Origin: Leishmania mexicana MHOM/GT/2001/U1103
Lineage: Eukaryota > Euglenozoa > Kinetoplastea > Trypanosomatida > Trypanosomatidae
Length of the DNA: 64,000 nt
Assembly (NCBI RefSeq): GCF_000234665.1
Contig: NC_018324.1
Location: 491,501-555,500, forward strand
Reading direction: 5' to 3'
Shown: positions 50,033 through 60,114 of the stretch, one piece after another
How the letters are laid out: every line of letters starts with the position of its first letter
Numbering within the stretch: the stretch's first letter is position 1
Notes under the pieces: generated by a model
The model's input: the letters and a program-made list of their open reading frames with translations, nothing else
Told to the model about the DNA's origin: nothing
Database searches by the model: none
Position numbers and translations under genes: made by a program

Positions 50033-51994
50033 TCACAGAGTGCTGATGTGCCCACCACGCCGCTGCTGCTCGATTCGCTGCCGCGTCAACTCCGACTTTA
50101 AGCGGCTCAACCGACGCTGCATCGCCAGCTCCTCCGCGATGGTGTCCCGCTCGGCGAACGCCGTCGTCGACGCTGTGGTGGTGTCGTCGAGCAGCTTGTA
50201 CTTGGAACGGACGGTTGTGGCGAGGAAGGCTGTGTAGAAGGCACTGCTGAGGAGTGAGTGGCGTGCGCTGGTGTGTGAATGCGAAGGCGACGACGCCACT
50301 CGGTTCGTCAGCGCCGGTGTTACGCGGTGCCGAAATGAAGAAAAGATGGGCATCTTCGCTGAGAAGGCAGAGCTAAGCGAGGTGTCGCGTTCGCCAGACG
50401 ACGACCGTAGCCCCGCACTCAAAGCCTCAGTTGACGAGGTAGTCTCGGCGGAGGTCATGCGTCTCGGGTATGAACATTCGCGAGACGTGCTCTGCGTGCA
50501 TCTCGTATGGGGACTGTTGCGGTGGAGGCACACACTGGGGACGATGAGGTCCCGCCAGTTCGGCGACGACCTGTCGTCGGGGAGCGGTTGTGGGGACGAG
50601 CAGCTCTCGCGCGGCGGTGTGATGAGGCGCGCAAACGGTGCAAATGGACGAATCGGAGCGGCAGCGGCTGACGACGGAACATCGCCTGTCGTGCGCCGGA
50701 GTGATGCGTGGACACCGTAACGGCGGACCATGCCACGTGAAGCAGTAGGTCGGCCGGCTGACGACGAGATTGCGGCAGGCAAGCAGGTTTGCATTTCCAC
50801 AGATGATGGCAATCCGGTCCTCTCTGGCGTCGAGGTAGTAGAGGAGAGACATCCGCCATCCTGCTCCACGGTCGACATGCGTGGCAGTTGCACGGCGCGG
50901 AGAGGGGAGGGGTGCTGCGCCTCAGCATGCTCAGGGCTTGTGACTCGGATAGCGTCCGCCGCGGTGTCCAGCGGCGATGCATAGATGGAAGATTCCGTGT
51001 CGTTGGGGAAGAGCCTCCTGGCTGCCTGGGTATCGTTGTTGGGGTGGTACCGAAGCGAGGACATTTCAGTGGTAGAACGAAGTCCTCGATGGCGCAGCGC
51101 GGGCTCGCTCTTGTCATTATTCATCGGCGCGGCCCCGACCGCGCCCGGTGGCGGGCTGCTCCGCATCGAGAAGGGCCTAGAGGCGTGGTTGGACACGGGG
51201 GACTCTGAAAACGCGGTTGTCATGACGGAGGACGTTGTGGAGGGAAAGCGACGCCGCGACGCCATCCGGCCAACCTGCGCAGGCTGCTCGGTCGTGGCAG
51301 AGCGGACTGAGGCGCTTGAACAAGACGCTGATTTGGGGGTCTTTGCGCGGAACGTGGTTGCGTAGCTCGTCGAGCGAGCTCCCTCAAGCGTGGTAACGTC
51401 AACAGCGGCAGCGACCTTGTGAACCTCATTAGCGGTGCTGGGTGCCAAGGTGAAGGGTGCGGCAGCTGACTGGGCGGCCGGTGCTGAGGCCCTTGTTGGA
51501 GTGGTCGAGGTGAACGTCGGCGCGAGCGGACCGGGTGATGGTGGAAACGTGGGTAGCGTCTGCCCCTGGCACGGACCTTCCACGCCACTGCATGCCGGTT
51601 CGGAGAGAGCAACAGGCGGACGCGCAGGTGCCGTTGATGCGCTCACCGCCGATCCTGCCACGCCGACGGCGCGCGCCTCTCGTGCAAGGCGGCGCGAGCG
51701 CAAAGCTGCCAGCCGCGCCTCCAGAGATAGCGGTGTTGCATGCCCTGACGATGTGGTCACAGCACACACGTGTTCACTGTCGCTCGTGGCGTCTGGCGCG
51801 TGAAAGCCGATTACGCGGATCGAGCCTGCACTGCTCCGCCGCCGGTCACCTCCCAGAGTTGGGGCAAGTGTATCAGCTGCCTTCGCACTCTCGCGCGCTG
51901 GCTCAGAAAACGTTCCCTGGCCGCGGTTAGGGGTCGGGGCCGGCGCACTGCCATTACAGCCGATTGTCTTGTCGGCCGTTCTAGAAGAGGACAT
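50033..51994 (-). CDS. Ser/Ala/Pro-rich low-complexity protein, 653 aa
   Basis: I do not recognise this protein. The start is the ATG at 51994 (MSSSRTADKT); the frame upstream reaches only a TTG. Most of the length is rich in Ser, Ala, Pro, Thr and Arg and looks disordered. Two short charged helices stand out: SLEARLAALRSRRLAREARA near residues 90-110 and the C-terminal AEELAMQRRLSRLKSELTRQ. There is no enzymatic motif, signal peptide or membrane segment. Many Ser-Pro and Ser-Ser pairs could be phosphorylation sites. Length and unbroken frame against a spacer background make it a real gene. A cytoskeleton-associated role is only a guess from composition. Confidence 0.75.
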   Translation of the reverse strand: MSSSRTADKTIGCNGSAPAPTPNRGQGTFSEPARESAKAADTLAPTLGGDRRRSSAGSIRVIGFHAPDATSDSEHVCAVTTSSGHATPLSLEARLAALRSRRLAREARAVGVAGSAVSASTAPARPPVALSEPACSGVEGPCQGQTLPTFPPSPGPLAPTFTSTTPTRASAPAAQSAAAPFTLAPSTANEVHKVAAAVDVTTLEGARSTSYATTFRAKTPKSASCSSASVRSATTEQPAQVGRMASRRRFPSTTSSVMTTAFSESPVSNHASRPFSMRSSPPPGAVGAAPMNNDKSEPALRHRGLRSTTEMSSLRYHPNNDTQAARRLFPNDTESSIYASPLDTAADAIRVTSPEHAEAQHPSPLRAVQLPRMSTVEQDGGCLSSTTSTPERTGLPSSVEMQTCLPAAISSSAGRPTASRGMVRRYGVHASLRRTTGDVPSSAAAAPIRPFAPFARLITPPRESCSSPQPLPDDRSSPNWRDLIVPSVCLHRNSPHTRCTQSTSRECSYPRRMTSAETTSSTEALSAGLRSSSGERDTSLSSAFSAKMPIFSSFRHRVTPALTNRVASSPSHSHTSARHSLLSSAFYTAFLATTVRSKYKLLDDTTTASTTAFAERDTIAEELAMQRRLSRLKSELTRQRIEQQRRGGHISTL

Positions 51995-52846
51995 GTTGGT
52001 GGGTGCGCTGAGCGCGATTATAATGAGTTTCAAGTGCGAGGTCGGGTGGTGCTGCTTCCATCTTCACAGGCGCCTGCTACTTCTTGTAAGAGAAGAGACA
52101 GAGAAGAGAAACTGTCGCAGGAGTCCAACACCAAAAGTTGCACAGGGCACATCCCATGACAACCACCAGTAGCATGCGCGAGTTTGACGTAGAGGTGAAG
52201 CATAGCAGCTAGGAGGTCGAATATTGCTGCCCGGCTGCCGACCGGGAAAGAGTGCAAAAATGGCAAAGGTCATGGGTAGCTCATGACGTAGTACTGGCAG
52301 GAGTAGCCGGCTGGCGAACACTTCACTGCAGACGGTTGCGTTCCCTTTCTTTTCGAACGCTTGTCCGCGTCAGTCCACAACACCGGCAGCAGGGAGAATC
52401 GGAGAGAGAGGGAAGGGAAGGAAAGGGAGAGAGAGGGGGGAGGGAGGAAAGCAGCGCGAAGAGGAGGGCAGGAAACAACAACAACAAAGCCCAATACACC
52501 CAACGCAACAGCAAGGGAAAGAAAACTTCCACACACATACAACAACAGGAAACTCCCCCCCCCCTCCCCTTTCCAACAGCACACACACACACACGCACAC
52601 ACAAACAAACAAACAAACAAACAAAAAAGAGACACATACACGCATACACATGCGCACCTCACGTAAATGTTCCAGTCATTGTACATAAGGGCGATCACTT
52701 CTCCTGCAACGATGCGGCAAAGAAGGAGGGGCGGAGAGACTCGTCCCCTGAAAGTAAAAAGTCCTTCGTCTCCGCGCACCCACCAGTTTTTTTTTTAGCA
52801 ACCACCACAGCGGCCAACACACCAGCCACTTTAGCTTCACAGGGTA
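51995..52846. other. Intergenic spacer, no gene seen
   Basis: Contains a plus-strand GA-rich tract around 52395-52450, a C run near 52554-52568 and CA and CAAA repeats at about 52579-52626. Low-complexity frames on both strands were not accepted as genes. Confidence 0.6.
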
Positions 52847-55800
52847 TCACGTCAGCGAGTGGTACACCACCATACCACTCGCCGTCACCTGCGCAAACCT
52901 TGACGATGACGCCGGCGGTGGTGCTGATGCTGCCGCAATGCTGTACGGGACTGGCTTGCAAGGAACACGGTAGGCCTGCAGCGGACTGAGAAAATGCAGC
53001 TCCGGGGCGAGCATGAGACCCTGCGTGCCCGTCACCATGATGCCCTTCATCCTGAAATCTGCTTGACTTGCAAGGTAGAGCAAGTAGGCAGCCTCACCGG
53101 TACACACAAGGGCACGGAGATAGCGCCAACGGAGCTGCGCTCGGTGCCGGCGCATCTCGTAGGGGTTACCATCTGCTCGGAGGCGTGCTATTGCCCTTCT
53201 CAGCAGCGTGTAGGCAGCAAGCTTCCTAAAATCCAGCTCACCGTCTGTGGTGCACCCGGTCAGCCCGTTGATTAAGGAGCCATGAAAGACGGAAGCTACC
53301 ATTCGATCTCTGCCCCCGTCCTGCCAGCCCTTCATGCGCAATCGCTCAAAGCCTGAGTCGGTCATCTGCGCTTCAGTTGCTAAAGGCATGGCACCATCGG
53401 AGGCGGGCGATTTTTTTACCAGCGGTGACGTCTCCGACCGTTTGGCTGCTTTCGCGTTCGCACCCTCGGCAACGGCGGCCCTCTCCTTCAGTCTTGGATC
53501 CTTTCGCCGCCGATCCTGCTTCGCACCTTCGCCGCCGAGCGCCATGCACAACTGCATCCTCTCGTGCTGCTCCTGTATATCCGCCTCTTCGAAGGCGTCA
53601 AGCCCGTGCTGCTCGAAAAAGTCGCGCAGCCGCCTCTTTGGGGCCCCCGCCTGCGTCAACGCGGCATCAGCAGCGTCGAGCGCCAGGTGATCTTTGTAGG
53701 CGAGCATGGACAACTTGGCGCCACCATGCATGCGAGGGTCACCGCTGAAGGTCTCCGCCAGGTAGAAATTATCCATGAGGAATTCCGATTCGCTGTTGCT
53801 GCTGTCGTCGCCCCCTGCCGAGCCAGCCAGGGTCGCGATGCCTTGCGCACCAGATGCCGTCGACACCTGCGCCTTTTTCAGCTGCCGAAGACGCCGCAGC
53901 TTTCGGTCCTCAATCATGGAATCCTTGATTCGCTCCGAGAGCCACCGCCGTTGATCGGCGTAGTAGTTGCGCGACCACTTCTGCACATCCTTCGGCGTTT
54001 GCAAGACCGCAACAGGTATGTTCGCGTACGGCAGCAGCGACTCTTTCTGTATGCTGTTGCCCGGCGCAAACTGGAGGGCGAAGCGGTAATAATTGTGCCG
54101 CGTGCGTCCGCTCGGCAGAGTCGGGAGCAGATATTCATTGTGCACCGCACCCCCGTTGCTCAACCGCTCCCCCGCATCGGTGTCGTACTCGTCGTCATCA
54201 CTGTCCCTGCCGCCGCGCGCATGCACCAGTGCTTGCGCGTCCCTCGGCGGTGAGTGCGGCGCTGTCCTGCGATAGTTCCTCTGCGTCGAGTACGCCGCGA
54301 TGAAGGTGCCGCTGCTCACAAGCGATGTGACGTCGTCACAACTCTCGTCCCCGTAGCCGTCGTCCTCTGCACTGTGGCTCTGGATGTACGCCGATGCGCG
54401 TCGACTCCCCACATTTGCAACGCCATTTCCGCGAAGCGGATTCGAGCGCGTCATCAGCCCTGCGCCGCCTGCAGGCGTTGCCTCAGTTGAGTTTGACCGA
54501 CTAAGTATCGGTGCAAACATAAGCATCGCGTAGTCCATCGGCTCCGTCAGTCCACCGTGTAAGACGACATACTGCAGAGGTCGCAGCTTTCCCGATTTGG
54601 TCGGTTCATCGCGCACCACCACGAGAGTGTACTTGCGCATGAACTCGGGTGCATCATCGAAGAAGAAGAGATGACGGTACCGCGATGAACTGAGGAGGGC
54701 GGCCATCTTGGTGTCGTGGGAGCCGGAAGCCACGGCGGAACGACTTCCAGATGCACGAGGCCAGAGCACATTTGTGGAAGAGGAATCGTTCCGCGGCCAC
54801 TGCGACGGTTGATGTCGGAACACCGACGAGTGTCTGGACGCGATCCCCGTGGAGCCGTGGGTCAAGGACGCGTTGGACAAGCCCAAGACAGCGCCGCTAT
54901 CTACAGGCTGCTGCACACTTGACCGGCTCTGCGGAGAGTTCCCGGACAAGGCGATGGCAGAAGCGGCTGCATTGTTGCGCATAACAAGTCGCTCCATCTT
55001 CTCTCGCGTCACTCGGTTTACTGCATTCAGCTCTGCTACCAATTTGCGCGACAGATTGCACGACACCAGCGACCACGACATGCTTCTCAAATCTAGCACG
55101 AGAAAGCCGTACTTGTTTAGCGGCAGGGGAGGCAGTCCGAAACCCGGCGTGGAGGGGCTCTGACCCACCGCACCGTCGTCACCAGTGCTATCCACCTCGG
55201 TCGACGGAAGAGGAAACATCCAGCTCTCTAGGAGCGCGTCGTACACTCCGCCGCCGCCAGGGACGATGAAGTGCAGCAGTGACTCCCACATTGCCTCCAT
55301 GCGAAACGGTAGCGGGCTCATTGGTGCAGCGCTTGTGTCCACCCGCCGCCACACAAACGTTGTTGGCTGAAACACGTGCACGTGTGGCGTGGAGACGGCG
55401 CCGTCTTCCATTACGTCCGCATCCATCAAGCCCAGAACCACCACCACCGCGGAGGGGGCATTATAGGCGGCCGTCACCAGTTGCAGATGTTGCGCGTCGA
55501 CAGAGGACGGCGGTGGTACACCGGTCCAGATGCGGTTGCGAACATCGAATAAGTGGCCGAGGCAGCTGTTTTGCTCGCGCTGATGAATCCCGCCAATGAC
55601 GAGGAAACTGTCCAAGGGGGGGATGTACACCATACTGTGCAAAAATACTGGTCCCGGCCCCTGCGACCGCTCGCAACCAATCTTCTCCCACCGATTTGTG
55701 TCGATCTCGTAGGCGAAGAGGTCGTCGAACACCGCGAGGTGGCGGTGGCCACCGTGGATGTAAATTTTGTTGCCAATCAGAACAGCGGCGTGGTTGGCAC

Positions 55801-56242
55801 GGCCACGCGGCACAACGCCGGCACCGCGAATCTCGCGCCACTGCAGTGTCCGCTTCTCGTAGCAGAAGACGTGGTTGTTGAATTGCCCTTTGCTGTTTAC
55901 TCCACCGAAGACGTACACGTTTTGATGGTAGCACACCCCGACGTGGCCTGCCTTGGGCAGACCGCCTTTTTTTTCCGGCAGCACACTCCCGCGCACGCCG
56001 ATGAGAGAGCGCCGGTGAGAAGACGCAGTATTGTTCTCCGACACCACGACGACGCTGCCGTCGCGCCGACGAATCTGGTCATTCCTGCTTCTCTTTGGGG
56101 TGTTATCCATGCTAAGAGTGGGGAGCATCGTCAGCGCCGGAGATGCCATGCCATTACCATTCGTCGGGTCCGGCGTCGAGACAGAGAGGTTCGATGGAGG
56201 CAGCGCTGCAAGCGGCGCGGATGGCCTGAGGCTCATCGACAT
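52847..56242 (-). CDS. Kelch-repeat protein with long disordered middle, 1131 aa
   Basis: The start is the ATG at 56242 (MSMSLRPSAP); the frame upstream begins with TTG. Residues about 98-290 hold Kelch blades: VYVFGGVNSKGQFNNHVFCY, KIYIHGGHRHLAVFDDLFAY and SFLVIGGIHQREQNSCLGHL, each with a GG pair followed by a conserved aromatic. More divergent blades probably continue to about residue 590 (RHLFFFDD, YVVLHGGLTEPMDY), enough for one propeller. The middle is Ser/Gly-rich. Residues about 770-1000 are charged and helical (RRWLSERIKDSMIEDRKLRR). The last 100 residues contain RAQLRWRYLRALVCTGEAAY, which looks structured. Kelch propellers bind partner proteins, but the partner and compartment are unknown here. 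Confidence 0.85.
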   Translation of the reverse strand: MSMSLRPSAPLAALPPSNLSVSTPDPTNGNGMASPALTMLPTLSMDNTPKRSRNDQIRRRDGSVVVVSENNTASSHRRSLIGVRGSVLPEKKGGLPKAGHVGVCYHQNVYVFGGVNSKGQFNNHVFCYEKRTLQWREIRGAGVVPRGRANHAAVLIGNKIYIHGGHRHLAVFDDLFAYEIDTNRWEKIGCERSQGPGPVFLHSMVYIPPLDSFLVIGGIHQREQNSCLGHLFDVRNRIWTGVPPPSSVDAQHLQLVTAAYNAPSAVVVVLGLMDADVMEDGAVSTPHVHVFQPTTFVWRRVDTSAAPMSPLPFRMEAMWESLLHFIVPGGGGVYDALLESWMFPLPSTEVDSTGDDGAVGQSPSTPGFGLPPLPLNKYGFLVLDLRSMSWSLVSCNLSRKLVAELNAVNRVTREKMERLVMRNNAAASAIALSGNSPQSRSSVQQPVDSGAVLGLSNASLTHGSTGIASRHSSVFRHQPSQWPRNDSSSTNVLWPRASGSRSAVASGSHDTKMAALLSSSRYRHLFFFDDAPEFMRKYTLVVVRDEPTKSGKLRPLQYVVLHGGLTEPMDYAMLMFAPILSRSNSTEATPAGGAGLMTRSNPLRGNGVANVGSRRASAYIQSHSAEDDGYGDESCDDVTSLVSSGTFIAAYSTQRNYRRTAPHSPPRDAQALVHARGGRDSDDDEYDTDAGERLSNGGAVHNEYLLPTLPSGRTRHNYYRFALQFAPGNSIQKESLLPYANIPVAVLQTPKDVQKWSRNYYADQRRWLSERIKDSMIEDRKLRRLRQLKKAQVSTASGAQGIATLAGSAGGDDSSNSESEFLMDNFYLAETFSGDPRMHGGAKLSMLAYKDHLALDAADAALTQAGAPKRRLRDFFEQHGLDAFEEADIQEQHERMQLCMALGGEGAKQDRRRKDPRLKERAAVAEGANAKAAKRSETSPLVKKSPASDGAMPLATEAQMTDSGFERLRMKGWQDGGRDRMVASVFHGSLINGLTGCTTDGELDFRKLAAYTLLRRAIARLRADGNPYEMRRHRAQLRWRYLRALVCTGEAAYLLYLASQADFRMKGIMVTGTQGLMLAPELHFLSPLQAYRVPCKPVPYSIAAASAPPPASSSRFAQVTASGMVVYHSLT

Positions 56243-56410
56243 GTTATCGCGGTGGTCAAAGGACAGTAGAATGGTCAATGATAAAAGGAAAGGTGCTGGT
56301 GGGGAGTGCTGGATTACAACACCGCGCACCTGAATCAACGAGAGCCACAAGAAATAAGGGGTGCGTCAGCTGGGGGTGGCGGCCAAAGCTCAGCGCCGTT
56401 GTCTGCTGTA

Positions 56411-56460
56411 CTCAGCGTTGATGTAAGGTTCGTTGGGAGAGAGAGATGAGTGAAAGAGGA
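56411..56460 (-). promoter_or_regulatory. Candidate pyrimidine tract and spliced-leader acceptor for the Kelch gene
   Basis: The minus-strand tract complementary to about 56434-56460 is C/T-rich, and the first AG after it is at 56412-56411. The 5' UTR would be about 168 bases. Confidence 0.35.
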
Positions 56461-56895
56461 CATAAAACAGCGTGTGAAGAGCGAGAAGAAACAAATTGAT
56501 CAAAACGTGGATGGAGAGAGCGGCAGAGAACACCGTTGCCTCTTCACACTTCGTGTGGGCGCAGGGTCGCAGGGAGAGAGAGAAAGCACTGGCGGCGACA
56601 ACGCTTCCACCGCCCTCCCCCCTGTTTCCGTTCCACGCTCTATGTTACTGCGTCGGCACACACTCCATTAGCCCACCTTCACCGTCTTTCATTTTTTTCT
56701 GTTTACTGCTCAGCTCTTCGAACGCTGTCGAGGAGCATGTGACAAGGGGTTTGTGCAACCCTGCATACGCGTGTGCGCTGCGCGCACAACGGACGGTTGT
56801 CTGAAGAATCGACAAGTACCGAGGGACGTGACCGGCACTCTGTCCCGCCAATGAGCCGCGCATGAAACGCCTCTCTGCGACCCCACCCTACCTAG
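56461..56895. other. Short spacer, no gene seen
   Basis: It probably holds the 3' UTR of the 491-aa gene. No feature was recognised. Confidence 0.6.
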
Positions 56896-58371
56896 CTAGT
56901 CTGAGGAGGAAGAAGGTGGCGGTGGTGGTGCAGTGGTAAACCAGAGCGAGAGCTTGAGCATGAAAGTGAAGGGGATCACCGGTGACTCCACAGCCTCTCG
57001 CGCTTTCACGTTGCTCACTGTCAGCTGCGTACCCGCTGCCGTGGCATTTGCACTGTACGCATCGGCTCCTTCGTTCAGAGCGCGAATCACCTCCGCCATG
57101 AACACCTCAGTGCCCGTGGAGAAGGTAACCTCTGAGGTACTTTTCTCTCTGAGTGATGCCCGCAGCGCGGGGCTGTGGTCAAGGACGAGCTGCAGCTCCT
57201 TATGCACCCCGACGACGTACCGCATCTTCGACTTGCTCATCTGAAGCTCGTAGCGTGCCATGCGCACCTCCGACGGTGTCAGCGGTTGTCCGAGAGACGA
57301 CATGCGTTCCTCTAGCGCCCGCAGCTCCGCCTCTACCCCCTCGTCAACACGCTCCGAAGCAGCGTTAGAGAACGGCGCAGACGGCATCTCACCGCGAATG
57401 ACAAGGTTGCTGTGACGCAACACGTTCAGTTTCCGCTCGCCAACCGCCGCAGCCGCACCAGCGCCCGCAGAGGCGGAGATGCCCTCGAATGCTTGCAAGT
57501 CTTCTGGGGTGAGACCCAAGGAGCGTGTCGCGTCGAGAACGATTTTCGCAATCGCCGCCTTCTGCGCCTTCCAGCGTGCGTCTTCCTTGTCCAAGTAGGC
57601 GTCGAGTATGCGCACCTGTTCCGCCTCGTGCTCCGCTGCCCAGTTGCCAGCGGGTGTTAGCGTGTCCTGAGACTCGCCACCAAGCACCTCCGTCTCGAAC
57701 GTGGACTCCAAGACGGTGATACACAGCCGCTCCGGATCGCGCCAAAAAGGAAGTGACCGCTCCCCAGCCGCGGCCGCAGAGGAAGCAGCAGCACCCTCCG
57801 TGTCTCTAGCCACGCCACTGCTGACCCGCACGGTCGCCGCATGAAGGAGTGCTTGGCGTGTCTTTTCCACCGCCTCCTCCACATCCTCGAGACCAGCCAC
57901 AGGGATGTCGCTCTGGGAGAAGTGCCCCGTATTCGCGGGCCCTTCAGGTGATGTCGCAGCGTTGCTCGACTCCGCCTCCTGCGCTGCCACGACGCGCTGG
58001 ACAGTGGTAGCGAGCACGCTGGCCAAGTCCGCCGCACGGGCGGAGTCGCCGTCGGAGAGAGCGATAGTGAGCTCGCGGTGCAATCGCAGTGCAGGTGGAT
58101 GGCGCTGAAAGACGCGCGACAGCAACTCCATCGGGTGCCGCGATGTTCGCTTATCCGCCGCGCCACCGCCGCTACTCGTGCTGTCGGTGGACGCTGCGCA
58201 TACCGTCTTATCAGAAGAAGCGGCAGCAGCGAGCTCCGGCGTCAGCGCTGGGGTCTCATCCCCCACACGCGTGTTGATGGACGCGCGTACGCACCGGAGA
58301 GTGTGCGTTGAATGCGACTGTCGAAGTGCGACGTGAACCCGTAGATTCACTGACCTCAGAAAACGCCACAT
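56896..58371 (-). CDS. Protein of unknown function with mitochondrial-type N-terminus, 491 aa
   Basis: I do not recognise this protein. It starts at the ATG at 58371. The first 35 or so residues (MWRFLRSVNLRVHVALRQS) are basic, lack acidic residues and could form an amphipathic helix, as in mitochondrial presequences. The rest is mainly helical and charged. Residues about 245-310 contain AEQVRILDAYLDKEDARWKA, and about 345-400 contain ELRALEERMSSLGQPLTPSE. A more compact C-terminal region (KSKMRYVVGVHKELQLVLDH to VIPFTFMLKLSLWFTT) ends in a Pro/Ser tail. A mitoribosomal or other mitochondrial-complex subunit is possible, but the sequence alone does not show which. Confidence 0.8.
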   Translation of the reverse strand: MWRFLRSVNLRVHVALRQSHSTHTLRCVRASINTRVGDETPALTPELAAAASSDKTVCAASTDSTSSGGGAADKRTSRHPMELLSRVFQRHPPALRLHRELTIALSDGDSARAADLASVLATTVQRVVAAQEAESSNAATSPEGPANTGHFSQSDIPVAGLEDVEEAVEKTRQALLHAATVRVSSGVARDTEGAAASSAAAAGERSLPFWRDPERLCITVLESTFETEVLGGESQDTLTPAGNWAAEHEAEQVRILDAYLDKEDARWKAQKAAIAKIVLDATRSLGLTPEDLQAFEGISASAGAGAAAAVGERKLNVLRHSNLVIRGEMPSAPFSNAASERVDEGVEAELRALEERMSSLGQPLTPSEVRMARYELQMSKSKMRYVVGVHKELQLVLDHSPALRASLREKSTSEVTFSTGTEVFMAEVIRALNEGADAYSANATAAGTQLTVSNVKAREAVESPVIPFTFMLKLSLWFTTAPPPPPSSSSD

Positions 58372-60114
58372 GATCGCTCTCCTCTATCGGCAATAAAGGG
58401 AACATGGCCCAGAAGTCAAAAATGAGGACGAGCGGTGCACGAAGCAGAGAAGAAGAAAACGCATGTACAGCACATGACACAGCGGCACGTCAGCGCAGCA
58501 CAAGGTGCAGCTCATGTGACGGATTGGCGACAATGATAGGGTGCTCTGTCTCGCTTACGACGTGACGAGGTAGGGCGACAGGGACTCAAATACACTGACG
58601 CGTGTGCCTTCTTCAGATGAAACGGGGCACGCCACGGCGGCAGAAAAAGTACCACTGCAATGAGTTCGCACAAGGAGAGAAGTTATGGTGTTGCGAGTCG
58701 GCGCAGCGCTATAGCACAGGTTTGTTTCGCCAGACTGGAGAGAGTACCATGCCTTTGCGCTCCACGGAGACTGGTGCCACGATAGATCCCTCCTTTGAAG
58801 TTTGCTGCATTGGCGTTCCCATCGCATTGAAGTGCAACAACAAACAGGCCCACATGGAGAAATACGACTATCATTATGTAAGCATGGGAGCAGAGACACA
58901 CCACAAACACAGCATGTTGCAGAAGCAGCAAATCACTTTGCATTGCCCCTCTTTCTCTCTCGCTCTCGTGCCCTCCTCAGCCATAGTTGAAAGGTGCGGG
59001 CGGGGAGACGGCAATGCACAACAAGGCAGACGAAAAGAAAAACAAAGAGGCGGCAGTTTGCCGGCGCCTCGCCAAAGAAGCGAGATGTACAAGAGCTCAG
59101 CCAGCGGAGCACCACAGCATCGTGGTCACTGCAACAGTAGTGCGTGACAGCTCTTCCCACCCAATCCGCCCCCTGCTTGCTTCTCACAGCCCCGATGTTT
59201 CTCTCCATCCCTTTGCTGTCTGTGTGTGTATCTCTCTGGCACATGCAGACAAAGGAACAGTGGACACGACAGAACACACCCACAGAGGGAGAGGCACAGA
59301 CCACAACGATGTTCAAGTAGCTTCGTCGCAGCACGCCGCGAGTGATCCGCTCTTCCTCGCTCCCCCACGCCTTGTGTGTAACACCGATACAAGCCTATGT
59401 GGGAGCGCATGTTGAACAAGGCTGTGGCCCCACCTTCCCTCTCGCCTCCACGACAGAGCAGCGAATATAAAAAAATCATGGAACAGGTGAGCCCGGCACA
59501 CAAGAGAGGAACAGCAGGAAGAGCACGAGGTAGGCGGTGAGAGAAGTTGTCCGTGCGCTTGTGCGGGTGCACTTGTGTACGCGCAGTGAGTTGCAGCCTC
59601 AACATGTTTTTTTTCTGTACGGAGCCACGCAAACGTCGCTGTTCTAGCCCCCGGCCATGTACTGGACCGAGCTTCGTCACTTTGGCACACGCAGGATGCA
59701 GCCAAACATCTATATAAATAGAGAGAAACACAACAAGACAACTGCAATGGACAGATGACTCGAAAAACACCCAAAGGATCTAGCGGTGATGCTGAGGAGA
59801 CAAGAAGCACCAGCTTCTTGACGCACGACTCAAGCACATGCAAACAAGCTATCACACAAGCAACGAGAGGGAGCATCATAGTGATATGTAGTGATAGCCG
59901 CTCAAAACAAAAAGGGCGTCCACGACGATTCCGTCTCCAACACCCGATGTGTATGCCGCTGACTCCGCGCGAGGATACAGGCGCAGACAACAGCAAAGCT
60001 CCCCTCCCTCCCTCCTTCCCCCACGGCCCGTGGCATACATGGGAGAGTGGTACACCCTGCGCCGGGCGCCCCTTGCAGCTGCTCGCAGGGAGTAGCCTGT
60101 CGGGAATTAGCACA
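58372..60114. other. Intergenic spacer, 1.7 kb, no gene seen
   Basis: It separates the 491-aa and 1199-aa genes. Overlapping frames on both strands are of unusual composition and match nothing known. A short TATATAAATA stretch lies near 59711. Confidence 0.6.
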